Of a stretch of 64,000 bases of DNA, positions 37,901 through 45,400 are shown one piece after another; the stretch's first letter is position 1; each line of letters opens with the position of its first letter. This DNA comes from Phoebastria nigripes (Eukaryota > Chordata > Aves > Procellariiformes > Diomedeidae): contig JAYKAV010002790.1 of assembly GCA_035582835.1 (NCBI GenBank), positions 1 through 64,000 on the forward strand. The letters are read 5' to 3'. A program made the position numbers and the translations under genes. Below the pieces are notes generated by a model. It worked only from the letters and a program-made list of their open reading frames with translations. It was not told the DNA's origin and searched no databases.

Positions 37901-38394
37901 TTACTGTACTCTTCTTCATTTCTTTCATGAACACAGACCTGCAGCTGATCATCAGAGTCTCCTCTCATTAAAGTAAAGCTCCTTTCATGGAATTCATCAG
38001 TTAGAATTTGCTCAGAAGGAAGATGAAGAGCAAATTCTCCCAACAAAGCTTTCCAGGACCCATCTGCACGGTATGGCAAGACTATAATATTTAGCTGTAC
38101 TGACACAGGAGTCAAGATGGAATAAGAGTCTTCTTCATCATTAACTGTCAAAAACTTAACAGATTTTGAGCCACCGCCTTCTTTTTGAATGAGATCTTCA
38201 TCAGTGCTATCATCATTTATAACAATGAAGGATGCAGAAGAAGTGCTTGGACCTGGAACGTGGTCCTCATTAGTCATTTCATCATCTAATGTTATCACCT
38301 CATTTCTCCGGTCCTCATGCATATTCCAGCAGAGCTTTCTCTTCTTCTCCTCATCTATTTTTGATGGAGGCGCACGTTTTCGACGACTACTCAT
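1696..38394 (-). CDS. SHPRH: SHPRH, E3 ubiquitin ligase / SNF2-family helicase (5' two-thirds, 20 coding exons, 3' end off window)
   Basis: SHPRH is a nuclear SNF2-family ATPase and RING E3 ligase that, with HLTF, promotes PCNA polyubiquitination in post-replication repair (family knowledge). The spliced exons give 1350 codons in one open frame; the human protein is about 1680 aa, so about 350 residues are missing at the left edge. Visible in order: a basic N terminus with an acidic serine-rich stretch, a Q-motif-like region around 305-320, Walker A DEMGLGKT with Lys382, a linker-histone-like domain at about 445-520, a PHD finger at 675-720, motif Ia at 731-737, DEAQ at 833-836, SGTP at 861-864, then a long helical segment to residue 1350. 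The RING finger and C-terminal helicase lobe are not in the window. All exon phases agree. The ATG at 38394 follows a short 5'UTR in the same exon and is the only start giving the conserved N terminus. Confidence 0.96.
3078..3140 (-). CDS. SHPRH: SHPRH coding exon 19 (residues 1254-1274 plus 2 nt)
   Basis: The 63-nt exon lies between ATTGCAG and GTAAGT. It encodes [20 protein letters not shown]. The CVFC pair is conserved in SHPRH. Confidence 0.93.
3474..3647 (-). CDS. SHPRH: SHPRH coding exon 18 (residues 1196-1253 plus 2 nt)
   Basis: The 174-nt exon follows an AATCAG acceptor. It encodes [37 protein letters not shown] and [18 protein letters not shown], a coiled-coil-rich stretch. The donor is GTATGT. 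Confidence 0.94.
4948..5655 (-). mobile_element. CR1 LINE fragment, 3' end (antisense to + strand)
   Basis: The + strand begins with the reverse complement of the CR1 3' terminus (TCACAGACTCACAGACTGG, then GGTTGGAAGGGACCTC). It runs into reverse-transcriptase 3' coding sequence on the minus strand: 5362-5649 keeps [23 protein letters not shown] and [12 protein letters not shown], typical of the avian CR1 ORF2 C terminus. It is 5' truncated and carries frame breaks. It lies in the SHPRH intron between exons 17 and 18, in the same orientation as the host gene. Confidence 0.9.
5880..6020. repeat. AT-rich (TATACA/TATATA) low-complexity sequence
   Basis: Imperfect TATATACA-type repeats end in mixed A and T runs. 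This is simple-sequence DNA between two CR1 fragments. Confidence 0.6.
6158..6596 (+). mobile_element. CR1 LINE 3' fragment
   Basis: The segment runs from a CR1 body sequence (GGAGGCTGAGAGAAAAGGG, then CTCAGGGGAGACCTTATTGC) to the 3' end (GGTGACCTCCAGATGTCCCT, then TTCCAATCCATTATTCTGT). It is 5' truncated, degenerate and inserted antisense to SHPRH. Confidence 0.87.
7071..7213 (-). CDS. SHPRH: SHPRH coding exon 17 (residues 1149-1195 plus 2 nt)
   Basis: The 143-nt exon follows a GTACAG acceptor and encodes [40 protein letters not shown] and KLSMAE. It ends GAGAA before GTAAGA. Frame and phase match exon 18 (Lys completed by A). Confidence 0.94.
8246..8353 (-). CDS. SHPRH: SHPRH coding exon 16 (residues 1113-1148), GC donor
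   Basis: The 108-nt exon follows a CATACAG acceptor. It encodes [20 protein letters not shown] and then [16 protein letters not shown], a probable coiled coil. The frame requires the exon to end at AAG in front of GCAGGT, so the donor is GC. The GT four bases further on would shift the frame into the next exon. Confidence 0.9.
9081..9671 (+). mobile_element. Solo LTR of an avian endogenous retrovirus (copy 1)
   Basis: The 591-bp element starts TGTGCTGG and ends ATGACA, with flanks ATTAT and ATTAC (4 of 5 match), consistent with a 5-bp target duplication. I recognise the type from many bird genomes. It contains a perfect CRE (TGACGTCA, 9340-9347) and an AATAAAA box at 9356-9362. No internal retroviral genes flank it, so it is a solo LTR. 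It is in the SHPRH intron between exons 15 and 16, antisense to the gene, and is a close relative of 32868-33443. Confidence 0.85.
10045..10440 (+). mobile_element. CR1 LINE 3' fragment
   Basis: The segment runs from CTGGAGAGGCTGAAAGAACTGGG (shortened: GGAGAGGCTGAAAGAACTGG) through TGGAACAGGTTGCTCAGG to CCAAGGTCCTTTCCAACCC, the recognisable 3' portion of CR1. It is 5' truncated and lies about 370 bp after solo LTR copy 1. Confidence 0.85.
11363..11455 (-). CDS. SHPRH: SHPRH coding exon 15 (residues 1082-1112)
   Basis: The 93-nt exon lies between TACTTAG and GTAAAC, phase 0 at both ends. It encodes [18 protein letters not shown] and then [13 protein letters not shown]. It is too short to stand out by open-frame length and is found by similarity and splice phase. 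Confidence 0.92.
12684..12732. repeat. AT-rich inverted and direct repeat
   Basis: ATAGTATTCAA (12687-12697) and TTGAATACTAT (12707-12717) are perfect 11-bp inverted arms with a 9-nt loop. The 14-mer AATATAGTATTCAA occurs at 12684-12697 and again at 12719-12732. It lies in the intron between exons 14 and 15, whose remainder (11456-13219) shows nothing recognisable. Confidence 0.85.
13220..13308 (-). CDS. SHPRH: SHPRH coding exon 14 (residues 1052-1081)
   Basis: The 89-nt exon lies between AATTCAG and GTGAGT. It encodes [20 protein letters not shown] and [10 protein letters not shown], the TPR-like motif G-x-Y-x-x-A-x-x-L-Y. Phase is 1 in and 0 out. Confidence 0.93.
14286..14307. repeat. (TTTA)n microsatellite
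   Basis: About five TTTA units lie in the intron between exons 13 and 14. Confidence 0.8.
14330..14945. repeat. Possible old interspersed repeat, family not identified
   Basis: Base composition is more balanced than the surrounding intron, and the segment has internal similarity (GATGTAGTGTAGAG... and GATGCAGTGTAGAG...). It ends in a GAGCATAAAAGCAGGAC segment that resembles an LTR promoter box. I could not assign a family or exact ends. Confidence 0.25.
15110..15124. repeat. G15 homopolymer
   Basis: Fifteen consecutive G lie in an SHPRH intron. It is a minor feature, likely length-variable. Confidence 0.95.
16063..16184 (-). CDS. SHPRH: SHPRH coding exon 13 (residues 1011-1051 plus 1 nt)
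   Basis: The 122-nt exon lies between CATTTCAG and GTAAGA. It encodes [15 protein letters not shown] and then [21 protein letters not shown], the first helices of a TPR-like or helical-repeat region. Phase is 2 in and 1 out. Confidence 0.94.
16185..18921 (-). other. SHPRH intron between exons 12 and 13
   Basis: AT-rich intronic DNA with no exon, repeat family or RNA gene that I can recognise. Confidence 0.7.
18922..19178 (-). CDS. SHPRH: SHPRH coding exon 12 (residues 926-1010 plus 2 nt)
   Basis: The 257-nt exon follows a pyrimidine tract and TTGCAG. It encodes [38 protein letters not shown] and [21 protein letters not shown]. The last of these is the SNF2 motif where the second helicase lobe would normally begin; in SHPRH a long helical/RING insert follows. 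The donor is GTGAAT. Confidence 0.95.
19268..19431 (-). CDS. SHPRH: SHPRH coding exon 11 (residues 871-925)
   Basis: The 164-nt exon follows a TTGGCAG acceptor and ends CAA before GTAAAT. It encodes [20 protein letters not shown] and then LLYRPYC and [15 protein letters not shown], the conserved end of the first SNF2 lobe where the W-W segment and MWR motif sit. Confidence 0.95.
19432..21404 (-). other. SHPRH intron between exons 10 and 11
   Basis: AT-rich intron; nothing recognised. Confidence 0.7.
21405..21483 (-). CDS. SHPRH: SHPRH coding exon 10 with motif III SGTP (residues 845-870 plus 1 nt)
   Basis: The 79-nt exon lies between a TTGCTAG acceptor and a GTGAGA donor. It encodes [10 protein letters not shown] followed by [20 protein letters not shown] (861-864) is SNF2 motif III. 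The split Asp codon is completed by exon 11. Confidence 0.93.
22299..22550 (-). CDS. SHPRH: SHPRH coding exon 9 with motif II DEAQ (residues 761-844)
   Basis: The 252-nt exon begins [10 protein letters not shown] after a TCTAG acceptor and ends AAAG before GTATGA. It carries [15 protein letters not shown] (motif Ib region) and [13 protein letters not shown], the Walker B/motif II with Asp833-Glu834 for Mg-ATP. DEAQ in place of DEAH is usual for SHPRH. Confidence 0.96.
22551..25825 (-). other. SHPRH intron between exons 8 and 9
   Basis: About 3.3 kb of AT-rich sequence with short A runs (for example near 24220 and 25493). No repeat family or coding exon seen. Confidence 0.7.
25826..26521 (-). 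CDS. SHPRH: SHPRH coding exon 8, variable linker, PHD finger and helicase motif Ia (residues 529-760)
   Basis: The 696-nt exon runs from a TTTGTAG acceptor to a GTAAGA donor, phase 0 both ends. Residues 529-670 are a low-complexity polar linker. The C4HC3 PHD finger follows, with ligands Cys675, Cys677, Cys691, Cys694, His699, Cys702, Cys717 and Cys720. Then come ATLIISP (motif Ia, 731-737) and [12 protein letters not shown] of the SNF2 lobe. The linker differs strongly from the mammalian acidic/tyrosine-rich version as I recall it; the PHD and helicase parts are nearly invariant. Confidence 0.96.
26955..27211 (-). CDS. SHPRH: SHPRH coding exon 7, linker-histone H1/H5-like domain (residues 443-528)
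   Basis: The 257-nt exon follows an ATATAG acceptor and ends CAG before GTAAAA. The segment beginning [19 protein letters not shown] and running to about residue 520 has the pattern of a winged-helix H15 domain: helix, Lys/Gly-rich turn, helix with IYRYD, basic third helix [11 protein letters not shown], and a glycine-rich wing ([14 protein letters not shown]). In SHPRH this domain is the expected DNA or nucleosome contact. Confidence 0.94.
27690..27795 (-). CDS. SHPRH: SHPRH coding exon 6 (residues 408-442 plus 1 nt)
   Basis: The 106-nt exon lies between a CATTAG acceptor and a GTGAGT donor. It encodes [15 protein letters not shown] followed by a lysine-rich segment ([16 protein letters not shown]). 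It sits between Walker A and the linker-histone insert, which splits the SNF2 lobe in this family. Confidence 0.9.
27796..29583 (-). other. SHPRH intron between exons 5 and 6
   Basis: AT-rich intron; nothing recognised. Confidence 0.7.
29584..29734 (-). CDS. SHPRH: SHPRH coding exon 5 with Walker A (residues 357-407)
   Basis: The 151-nt exon follows a TTTTAG acceptor and ends GAG before GTAAGA. It carries the SNF2 motif [14 protein letters not shown], with the ATP-binding Lys at about residue 382, then [13 protein letters not shown]. This is the nucleotide-binding loop of the ATPase. Confidence 0.97.
29845..29945 (+). repeat. Possible ancient sauropsid interspersed repeat
   Basis: The pattern TATCTTTTATTAGATAAGC, then TGACAAAAGC, AAGCTTTTTGGG and CCTGATCAAG resembles a repeat I know from turtle and crocodile DNA (TTTTATTGGACCAAC, AAGCTTTCGAGC, AGGTC order). 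Degeneration suggests an old insertion. Exact family and ends are unresolved. Confidence 0.35.
30536..30614 (-). CDS. SHPRH: SHPRH coding exon 4 (residues 331-356 plus 2 nt)
   Basis: The 79-nt exon lies between a CCATAG acceptor and a GTATGT donor. It encodes [15 protein letters not shown] followed by [10 protein letters not shown], inside the first helicase lobe just before Walker A. Phase is 1 in and 2 out; the split codon with the next exon gives Cys. Confidence 0.93.
30936..31154 (-). CDS. SHPRH: SHPRH coding exon 3 (residues 258-330 plus 1 nt), probable GC donor
   Basis: After a TGTGCAG acceptor the exon encodes an acidic run ([10 protein letters not shown]) and then the start of the SNF2 lobe ([14 protein letters not shown]). 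To stay in frame with the next exon its length must be a multiple of 3. The nearest canonical donor, GTATAT at 30930-30931, breaks the frame. A GC donor (GCAAGT, intron starting at 30935) gives 219 nt and a Ser-Glu-Asn junction of the same length as in human. A weak in-frame GT (GTGGCA) three bases earlier is the alternative and would lose one residue. Confidence 0.85.
32868..33443 (+). mobile_element. Solo LTR of an avian endogenous retrovirus (copy 2)
   Basis: The 576-bp element starts TGTCCTGG and ends CACAACA, with flanks TTAAG and CTAAG (4 of 5 match). It is of the same family and orientation as 9081-9671, alignable along its length, including the CRE position (33109-33116, with an N in it) and the AATAAAAGCTGGGGGAAG block. 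No internal retroviral sequence is present. Antisense to SHPRH. Confidence 0.87.
34880..34960 (+). repeat. Diverged duplicated segment, copy A
   Basis: GCATTCATCGGCATAGAATC onward aligns to 35552-35628 at roughly 80% identity by eye, with a 5-nt length difference. This copy has no open frame. Confidence 0.7.
35552..35628 (+). repeat. Diverged duplicated segment, copy B
   Basis: GCATTCATTGGTGTAGAATC onward matches copy A. It lies inside a 69-codon open frame (35479-35688) that ends just past a consensus-like donor (AAAAG before GTAAGT at about 35683). I do not recognise the peptide. Confidence 0.7.
37225..37354 (-). CDS. SHPRH: SHPRH coding exon 2 (residues 215-257 plus 1 nt)
   Basis: The 130-nt exon starts with GTT GGA after a CACAG acceptor and ends CCAG before GTAATA. 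It encodes a helical segment ([15 protein letters not shown] onward, ending FLIP). Phase is 0 in and 1 out, and the split codon joins to Asp in the next exon. Confidence 0.93.
37753..38394 (-). CDS. SHPRH: SHPRH coding exon 1 (residues 1-214)
   Basis: This exon encodes the N-terminal domain, beginning [12 protein letters not shown], a basic nuclear-localisation-like start followed by acidic and serine-rich sequence. It is 642 nt, phase 0, and ends in AAG at a GTATGG donor (complement of 37751-37752). The 3' splice site upstream of the ATG is TTGCAG at 38426-38431, so 38395-38425 is 5'UTR carried by this exon. Translation past 37753 is intron read-through. Confidence 0.95.
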
Positions 38395-38425
38395 TTTGTC
38401 GTTTTCTCAACAGTATTTTCAGTCT
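38395..38425 (-). other. SHPRH: SHPRH 5'UTR portion of the first coding exon
   Basis: A pyrimidine-containing tract ending in CAG (minus strand) immediately precedes 38425, so the start codon appears to sit in exon 2 with at least one noncoding exon upstream. A second AG two bases further in could be used instead. Confidence 0.6.
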
Positions 38426-40677
38426 CTGCAAGATGAAGTAAATTAGTCAGCAATAAGTATTACAAAATCAAATGCCCAGACTGAAATTTCACTGTGTAGT
38501 AGCTGCTAAACTTGCAAAAGGTTTGGACACAGACTTACGCACTAAGAAATCTAACTGTTCAAAAGAGACTTAGTTTTACAGAGCCTCTCCTGTCCCTGTG
38601 CCATCACATAAAGCTGGACATGAAGCATTTGCCTTGTACTATATCTTATCATTTTGCCAGACAGCTACAGAGATCAACAAGAATGCTACATTTCACAGCT
38701 GTTACTCAGAATCTTGTGGGACAGATATAAAACAAGAAGCAGTGGAATCCCTCAAAGGCGGGGGTGGAGGGAGATGGCAAAAGAAACTCCACAAACAAAA
38801 GTGCAGGAGGTACACAGGAGGGGATGGGTGTGGAGAAAATACACACACAAAATTCTTCCTTCCTTTCAAAGCCTACATTGAGATGAAACTTTAAGCAAAC
38901 TTGACACAGGGCTAGTCTGAAGCTGCCATAACATAAAGTATGGTTTAGAGCCTAAGCTATCAAGTTCTGTCCTTAGAAGTCCCTAATGACCTTCCTACTA
39001 GTACTGAATACTTTATTTTCCCAGGAAACTGTGTATCCTGGGACCCGGATATACAAATTGCTTGCAGAGGAGCCCTTACTTATTCTATTGTGCATTTCAG
39101 CAGGACCAATCAGCAAACTAAATGCATAGTCTCACTGATCTTGACTAACTGCAAAGCTAAGTCAAGATACATGTCCAACTCCTTGACTGAACCTGGGCAG
39201 TGAACAGATTTTGTGGATAAAATGCTAGAAAATAAAGTACACATACTAAACAATACACATGAAGAAGCAGATTATGGAACTTTAGACCCATCTGGAAACT
39301 AATAACTACATACTCAAAACTACATGCTCATACTTAAATACTCAAATGAGCAGTAACCTTTTTTTAAAAAAAAATACTGTTTTTATAAGGATCCTGAACA
39401 CAGCAATAGATTTATGACCTCATATTACAGCACTGTCTTTGTCAGCAAAGACAGGAAAATATTTAGATATCTGTCAATTCAGCTTCTGCATACAACTTTT
39501 AAAGGAATGTAGGAAGATGAGATGCAAATATTCTAAGCTACTAAATGCAGTATCCCACACCCTAATGTTAAAGGGGTTTATGCTAGAACAGGGCAGAATT
39601 CCTAGAATTCCAAATAATTTTNTTCATAAGACCCTTTTAAAAACAAACAGACCCTACATTTGTAATTCACGCAAGTCAAAAGAAACATTCAGGAATATAC
39701 AAGTTTTGGTGTGTTTGAATTTCAAACACAACAGAATTAAGGAAAGAAAACATGTTGAGTTTTTCAAAATAATACTCATGCACACAGAGTGTTGCTGACA
39801 GTAAAGAAGCAAACCCCAACGGCGAGCACACATATCATAATATTGCACTTAAACCAAAGAAGGAAGGATTCCTGCATCACCAGGTCTGCATGTGCACACC
39901 AACTTCTGCATCACACTCTGATGTATGCAGAACTGCTCTGTTTGAGTAGATCTGTTTAAAACTCCTACGGCCAGGAGACGACCGTGTCTACAACGTGAAG
40001 CAACCAACCTGCAAACCGAAGCACGCGAGGTAACCTGTGGCGGTCTGGAGAGGTACCACAGCGCTGACGCCCGCGCTGCCTCCGGGGCCCGCGTAACAGC
40101 CGCGCTTCCGCGGTGCACAAACGCCACACCGAGCAGCCCGCGGCTGTCACCCCCGCTGCCGCTGCCCGCCCCCCGCTCCGTCGCCGGGACGCGGGCAGGG
40201 CTCCTTGTCCCTAACGAGGAAAGTTACTTGAAAGTCGGAAAGCAGACGCCGGCAGCGGACGACCGTACTCCTCAGCAATCGGCGTTTCACCTCCCGCGGC
40301 ACCTGCTACCAGAGAGCTCAAAGAGGCTGCGGTCAGCCTGCCCACCGCCGCAACCCCCGCCGTCACCACGCGGCCCGTGAGGCCAGGCGAGAAAGCAGCA
40401 GCCGGCCCGGGGCACCTACTGCTCCCCAGGGGCACTCGCATAGGCCCCCGGGCCGCCCAGCCCGCCGCGGCCGTACCGCCACCCCGCAGCCGGCCGCGGC
40501 AAGGCCGCCCCGCCGCGCTACGGCCAGTAGGTCGCCAGGCGCGCAGGGCGCGCAGGCAGACAGGCTGGCCGGCCATCGCCCTCCCGAGCCCGGGGTGCGG
40601 CCCCCCGCTGCGGCCTCCGGAGCCGCCCCGGTGAAGGGAGGGGGGGGGGGGCGCAGAGCCAACTGCCACCAACGTAC
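38426..40677 (-). other. SHPRH 5' intron (probable)
   Basis: This lies between the ATG-bearing exon and the CpG island. It is AT-rich up to about 39950, then increasingly GC-rich. No coding exon seen. Confidence 0.55.
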
Positions 40678-41300
40678 CGAAGAGGTAACGCTGCTGCGCC
40701 GGCCCTCGCGGCCGCGGCTCCTTGCCCGCTGGGGGCAGGCCCCCCCCGCGCAGCGGCAGCGGGGGGGCGGGCTGGGGGGCTCAGGACCCCTCCGCCGCTG
40801 GCAAAGTCGGAAGCGACCTCCCGGGCAGTTGCGGGGGGGGGGGAGGAGGGCGGGCACGGGGATGCGCGCGCACCCGCCCTGGCCCCTCCGGCGACCAATG
40901 GGATCTGAAGAAGGTGACAGTTCTCCCCGCCCCCCACGCCAGCGGAAAAAGCCACGTGAGGGCGACGAGCGGCGCAGGCGCAGACGTTGCCCCCTGGGCA
41001 AGGGGGCGGGGAAAACGCTGTTTGCCCTCAGTGGGGCGTGGCTGAGGGCGGATCAAGAACGAGGCTGCATGTCTTTGGCGGCGGGCACAGGCGTGGGCGC
41101 AGGGGCAGGGGCGAGCGGGAGCGGGAGCGGGAGCGGGAGCGGGAGCGGGAGCGGCAGCGGCAGCGGCAGCGGCAGCGGCAGCGGCAGCGGCAGCGGGAGC
41201 GGCAGCGGCTTAGGAGGGTCCGCGTGTCCGCCTTCCCTAGGCAAAGCCTTCAGAGGCTGGGGTGGGGGGAGCGGGCTGGGCTATGCCCGTGAGGAACGGG
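40000..41300 (-). promoter_or_regulatory. CpG island, SHPRH promoter and probable noncoding exon 1
   Basis: Dense CpG over about 1.3 kb. On the minus strand a good donor (TTCG before GTACGT, exon end about 40678) could close a noncoding first exon; another weaker one is near 40225. Upstream on the minus strand lie a CCAAT box (40895-40899), an E-box CACGTG (40953-40958), an NRF1-like GGCGCAGGCGCA (40971-40982), GC boxes (40925-40935, 41002-41011) and no TATA box. This is a typical housekeeping architecture. The exact start site cannot be read from sequence alone. Confidence 0.75.
41113..41208. repeat. Hexanucleotide array, 16 units of GAGCGG/CAGCGG
   Basis: Seven GAGCGG units (41113-41154), seven CAGCGG units (41155-41196), then one of each (to 41208), with no interruptions. 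GGGAGC spacing gives repeated G3 tracts on the + strand with 3-nt loops. Any reading frame gives dipeptide repeats (Gly-Ser, Arg-Glu/Gln or Pro-Leu), so nearby long open frames are artefacts. Confidence 0.97.
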
Positions 41301-42434
41301 GCTGGAGGGTGTTGGGTAGGTTAAAGCCCCACCTTGGGTCTGTGAGGTGTCTCGGGTCCCTACGACAGGTGTTGGCATAAGGGGTGATGGAAGAAGGTCC
41401 ACTTGGGGCAAAAGTAACAAAAGCCTTTTGGCTCGAGCGGCTTTTAGGACAGGTACGCGCACCGACAGTGCTTGCGTCATTGCTTTAAAGAGTCTGTCAG
41501 GTTTAGAAACTGTCGCGGAGCGGAGGAGGTGCCCTCTTGTTTCCGTGGCCAATCGCACACGGGAAAAGGTGAGGCTGAGAAATGATTTCTGACAGCAGTG
41601 GTGGTGGTGGAAGCCTTGGTGCAATCCATGGTGTGAAGTGCTGTTGAGAGGAAAGAGAGGCACACAAAGGTCCGTTAAGTCATGTGACGAGTGAGTGGTT
41701 GTCTGGGCAATTAGCACTGCGAAAAGGCAAAATCAGTCCGATGAATTTTTAATGACAAATACCACTTCAGTAAAAACTATGAAAACATTTATCTTCTTGT
41801 GAAATACACAGATCCACACTTGGGGACTTAAAACAGCTGTAAATACACAAATTGGAAATCCATTTAAAACAAGGTTTTTTTTTTCTTGTAGCAATCCTTT
41901 TGACCATTTGTTAGTTTTAGTCTTTACAAATGAATTCATTACTTGTCTGTCTCTGATTTTTCCACCGTTCTCAGTGCTTTTGGAAGGGTAAGGCCCCCAT
42001 GGGTTCAGTGGAGCTGCTCAAAACGGTGGTGTGCAGTAGCAAAGGGAGCCTTCAGAGTGTTGGCCCTTATGCTGTGGTGGTTTGGCTGGTTTAATTCATG
42101 ATGTTTAGTTTGCTACGTGAGCATTTGGCATTCCTATATGAAAATTCACTTAAAAATCGTCACTCAGTCCTATGTTACAACACTAAATTACTGCAGAACA
42201 GAGACAAAAGGGAAGACACACCAGTGTACATTGGTAACTGGAATAATAGCAACCGAGGGGATGAAGAGTGAGCAAACCTGTTTTATGGGGAGGTTCCTGG
42301 GCCCATGGGCGGGCCTGGTTTGGCAGGGCTGTGGGGAGCTGGAGACCGGCCCTGCTGTGGCATTGCTGGGGCAGGGGCTGATGGCCGCGGGGGCTGACGT
42401 GGGGTCCTGGGCCGTGGGAAGCCCCGGGGGGGCG

Positions 42435-42455
42435 GGCAGGGACAGTCAGGGCTGG
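42435..42455 (-). repeat. GC-rich shared segment, copy 1 (inverted relative to 49170)
   Basis: Its reverse complement matches 49170-49190 at 20 of 21 bases. Both sit in GC-rich patches unlike the surrounding DNA and may be remnants of one repeat family. Confidence 0.45.
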
Positions 42456-45400
42456 CAGTGCCCTGAGGATGCTGACGCTGGTTCTGCAAGCACAGCTTTA
42501 CTGCTAGCAAGTTCTCTGGCAACTGTCTGAAGAAATTGTTGTGGAGGTGGTGAAAGAGCTAGTTTTGCTCAAAGTAGGAGGAAGGTCCTATTAGTTCAAA
42601 AAGCCGAAGGCCAGACCTGGATCACCTTGGGGGCAGCTCACCACACATCCCCACGCTGTGACCTCTGGCTGGGAGAATGGCATCCTGCCCCCAGTGGACA
42701 GTGCCTCTGGGCGTGCTGCCTCCTGGCACACTGGGTCCGTGCGTTACAGCACGCACTGCCAAAACGGTGGCTTGGAGTTGCCTTGGGAAGCTTTCTGTCT
42801 TCCTCCTAACGAAAAGGTCTTGTTAGGAGATCCTCTTCCTTTTTTTTGTTTGGTTTGTTTTTTTTTTTTAATGGCAGCCTTTTATTTCTGGATGTGTCTT
42901 TTGGGATTTAGCTGTTGACTCAATCAGTAAGATAGTGATCAGTTCAATTTATGTGCTTCTCTAGGAATTTATGAAGCTACCACTTTTCACTCCCACCTCC
43001 TGGCATGCAGCCATATGCCTGGGTAGGCAGCTCCCTTTAAAGGGATGACACCCAGGTTCACGTTGCAAGATGTGAACATCAGATTTTCCCATCCTGAACT
43101 GGCTCTCTCGATGACAGGAGTCAGGGCAGCCAGAGGACAACAACTCCCATCATGGTTACTGAGGTGAGGGTGTCAAAGAAGTGGTATGCTGTCAGTCTGG
43201 GGCAGCGTGGGTTCCCCCTGCATGGGACCCCAAATGTGGGACTCTTCATACAAGTATCCTGCACCTGCTGTTGATGACCTGATGCTGCGAGAAAGATGGA
43301 GTCCCACCAGGGACTGCTGCTCGATTTCCTCTGCTTGATGGAGTCTGGGCTCTGCCAGCAACGGGAAGTCTGCCAGGTGGAATGATCCCCCTTGCCTGCA
43401 GTCTGTAACCAAAGGTACTTGGGATTACAGGGAATATAGACTTCACCTAGTCCATTGTGGATCACTTGCCTTTTTATTTTGGGTTTGGATGGCTCCGAAG
43501 ACAGGCCTCTAGCTTCCCCAGGAGTACTAGCACCAGTGGCAATGCATTGCATGACTGTCCACTTACTGCGACTAGAGACTGAAGAGGTATGTCAGGCCTG
43601 TGCCCATATAAAGGGTATGGAGGGGTTGTCCCAGACATGAGTGAGACAGAGAGAAATACAAAAGGTTACCGGATTCTTCTCATGCTGAAGGTCAGTCCTG
43701 TTTAAATGCGGTCTGGGCACAGCTCCTTCCAAAAGGTCTTAGATACAGTATAGGCTGTGCCGCTTGCCCAGGAACTAGCCTGTATCCACTAGCATGCCTG
43801 ATAGAGGCTACGCAGATGTAGCCTAAAGGGCTGCCTATAAGGATCCATAATTACTGTCAAATCTGATCCTAAGATTAGTAATAGGAAACATCTTTATTAA
43901 TGTCCTGGGATCTATAACTAGCAACAAAGCTAGCAAGCGACATTGTGGTATCCTACTTCATTACAAATCTGTAAAGCCTGCTTAAACACGATGGATCTAC
44001 CTTGACAACAACTCACTGTTTTCCAGTTCAGAATTGTGAGCCCCCCAAAAGCTCTTTGTGAGAGTGAATATTCTGAATTTCTGAAGGAGCGCTAAACTTT
44101 TGGCACTGGCTCCATCTACTTCTGAATCCAGTAGCTGATGAATCACCCAGAGAAATTTTCCTCATCTCCTTCAAACTGAAAAACACATTACAGATGTAAT
44201 GTTCTAGCAGTAACTATCTTACCTAGCCCTTACCCTAGCTTCCCCAGGAACTGGTGACCATCAAAGCTTCACCCCCTTCCCACTAAAAGCCCAAAGAGCA
44301 TTTCTTTGACTCAGACTTCTCCAACAGAAATATACGGCAGCACAAAAAAAGAACAGACAGAAGTGACTGAACTAAAACATTACATCGCATATTCTCTGGC
44401 GGGAAAAGAATGAAAGAAAAAACACATGACAGATGGTAGTCAAATCACTCACCCGTTATAAGAAACCGCTCCAACAGCATACACTTCAAGAATCCATATA
44501 GAAATAGCAGACAACAATCCATACTTCAGCGAGCTCTGTTCACAGGCTGAGGGCTGTGAATCTCTTAATAGGTCCTTGTCTTTTAGTTAAATTCTGTATT
44601 TCTATATTGTGCATGTCTTCTATTTAATGATTTCCTCTCCAGGGTTGGGATTTGTGCTTTCGTTGGTAGTGATGGTAGTTTTTTAAGACTTTCAATATAA
44701 AGCACTTGTGAAAGTGAACTTTATTTTCTCATCTGGATGTCATAAAAATTAGTAAGCAAGAAAGGAACCTTTCTGCTTTCAGAAAAGGGGAAAATACAAT
44801 GGCAATGAGAGGGTGCCTGTTCTGCATAATGATTTCTGTCTGAGCCTCTCTTTTTCTCTCACCGCCATTCTGTAGGAAATATCTTTCTTAGTTCTCAGGA
44901 TAAATGAGCTGTATTTTGAAATAAGGGTCAAGAGCAGGTGGAAGAATTCCCGTTTCTATTCAGCAGCTAATGACTAAGGATCCTAGTGATGAGTACCTAG
45001 TAATTTCCCTCCTGTTCTAAAGAACTTGAATGCATGAAAGAAGATAATTGCCATTTAATTTAATGAAATAGAAAGGAGCTGTATAAAGAGAAGAGGATAT
45101 GACATAAAATGATAGCGTGTGGTTTTTTTGACCACACTTGAGAACATAGCCTCCCTTGCCTATGGATACAAATTCCCCTTTGCTCTCAGTAGCAACTTTT
45201 AAATCCCAGAAAGAGTAAGCAAATAAAAGCAGGAGACATGCTACTTTGCAAAGGGCTTCTTTTTTGAGGGAGGATGGAGAAGAGAAAACTGCGTTAGTCG
45301 ATGTGATATTTTAGAGTCCTTTCCACCAATATTTTAGTTGCAAAGGCAAGCAGAAGTTTTCTAAAGAAAATCAAAATTGTATTGGTCTCCAGATTGGTTC

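Noticed and set aside
40595..41380. 261-codon + strand frame with a Gly-Ser repeat
   Set aside because: It is produced by the hexanucleotide array and CpG island composition; similar frames exist on both strands.
42961..43640. Overlapping frames on both strands suggesting an exon
   Set aside because: No splice-consistent chain, no family resemblance, both strands equally open.
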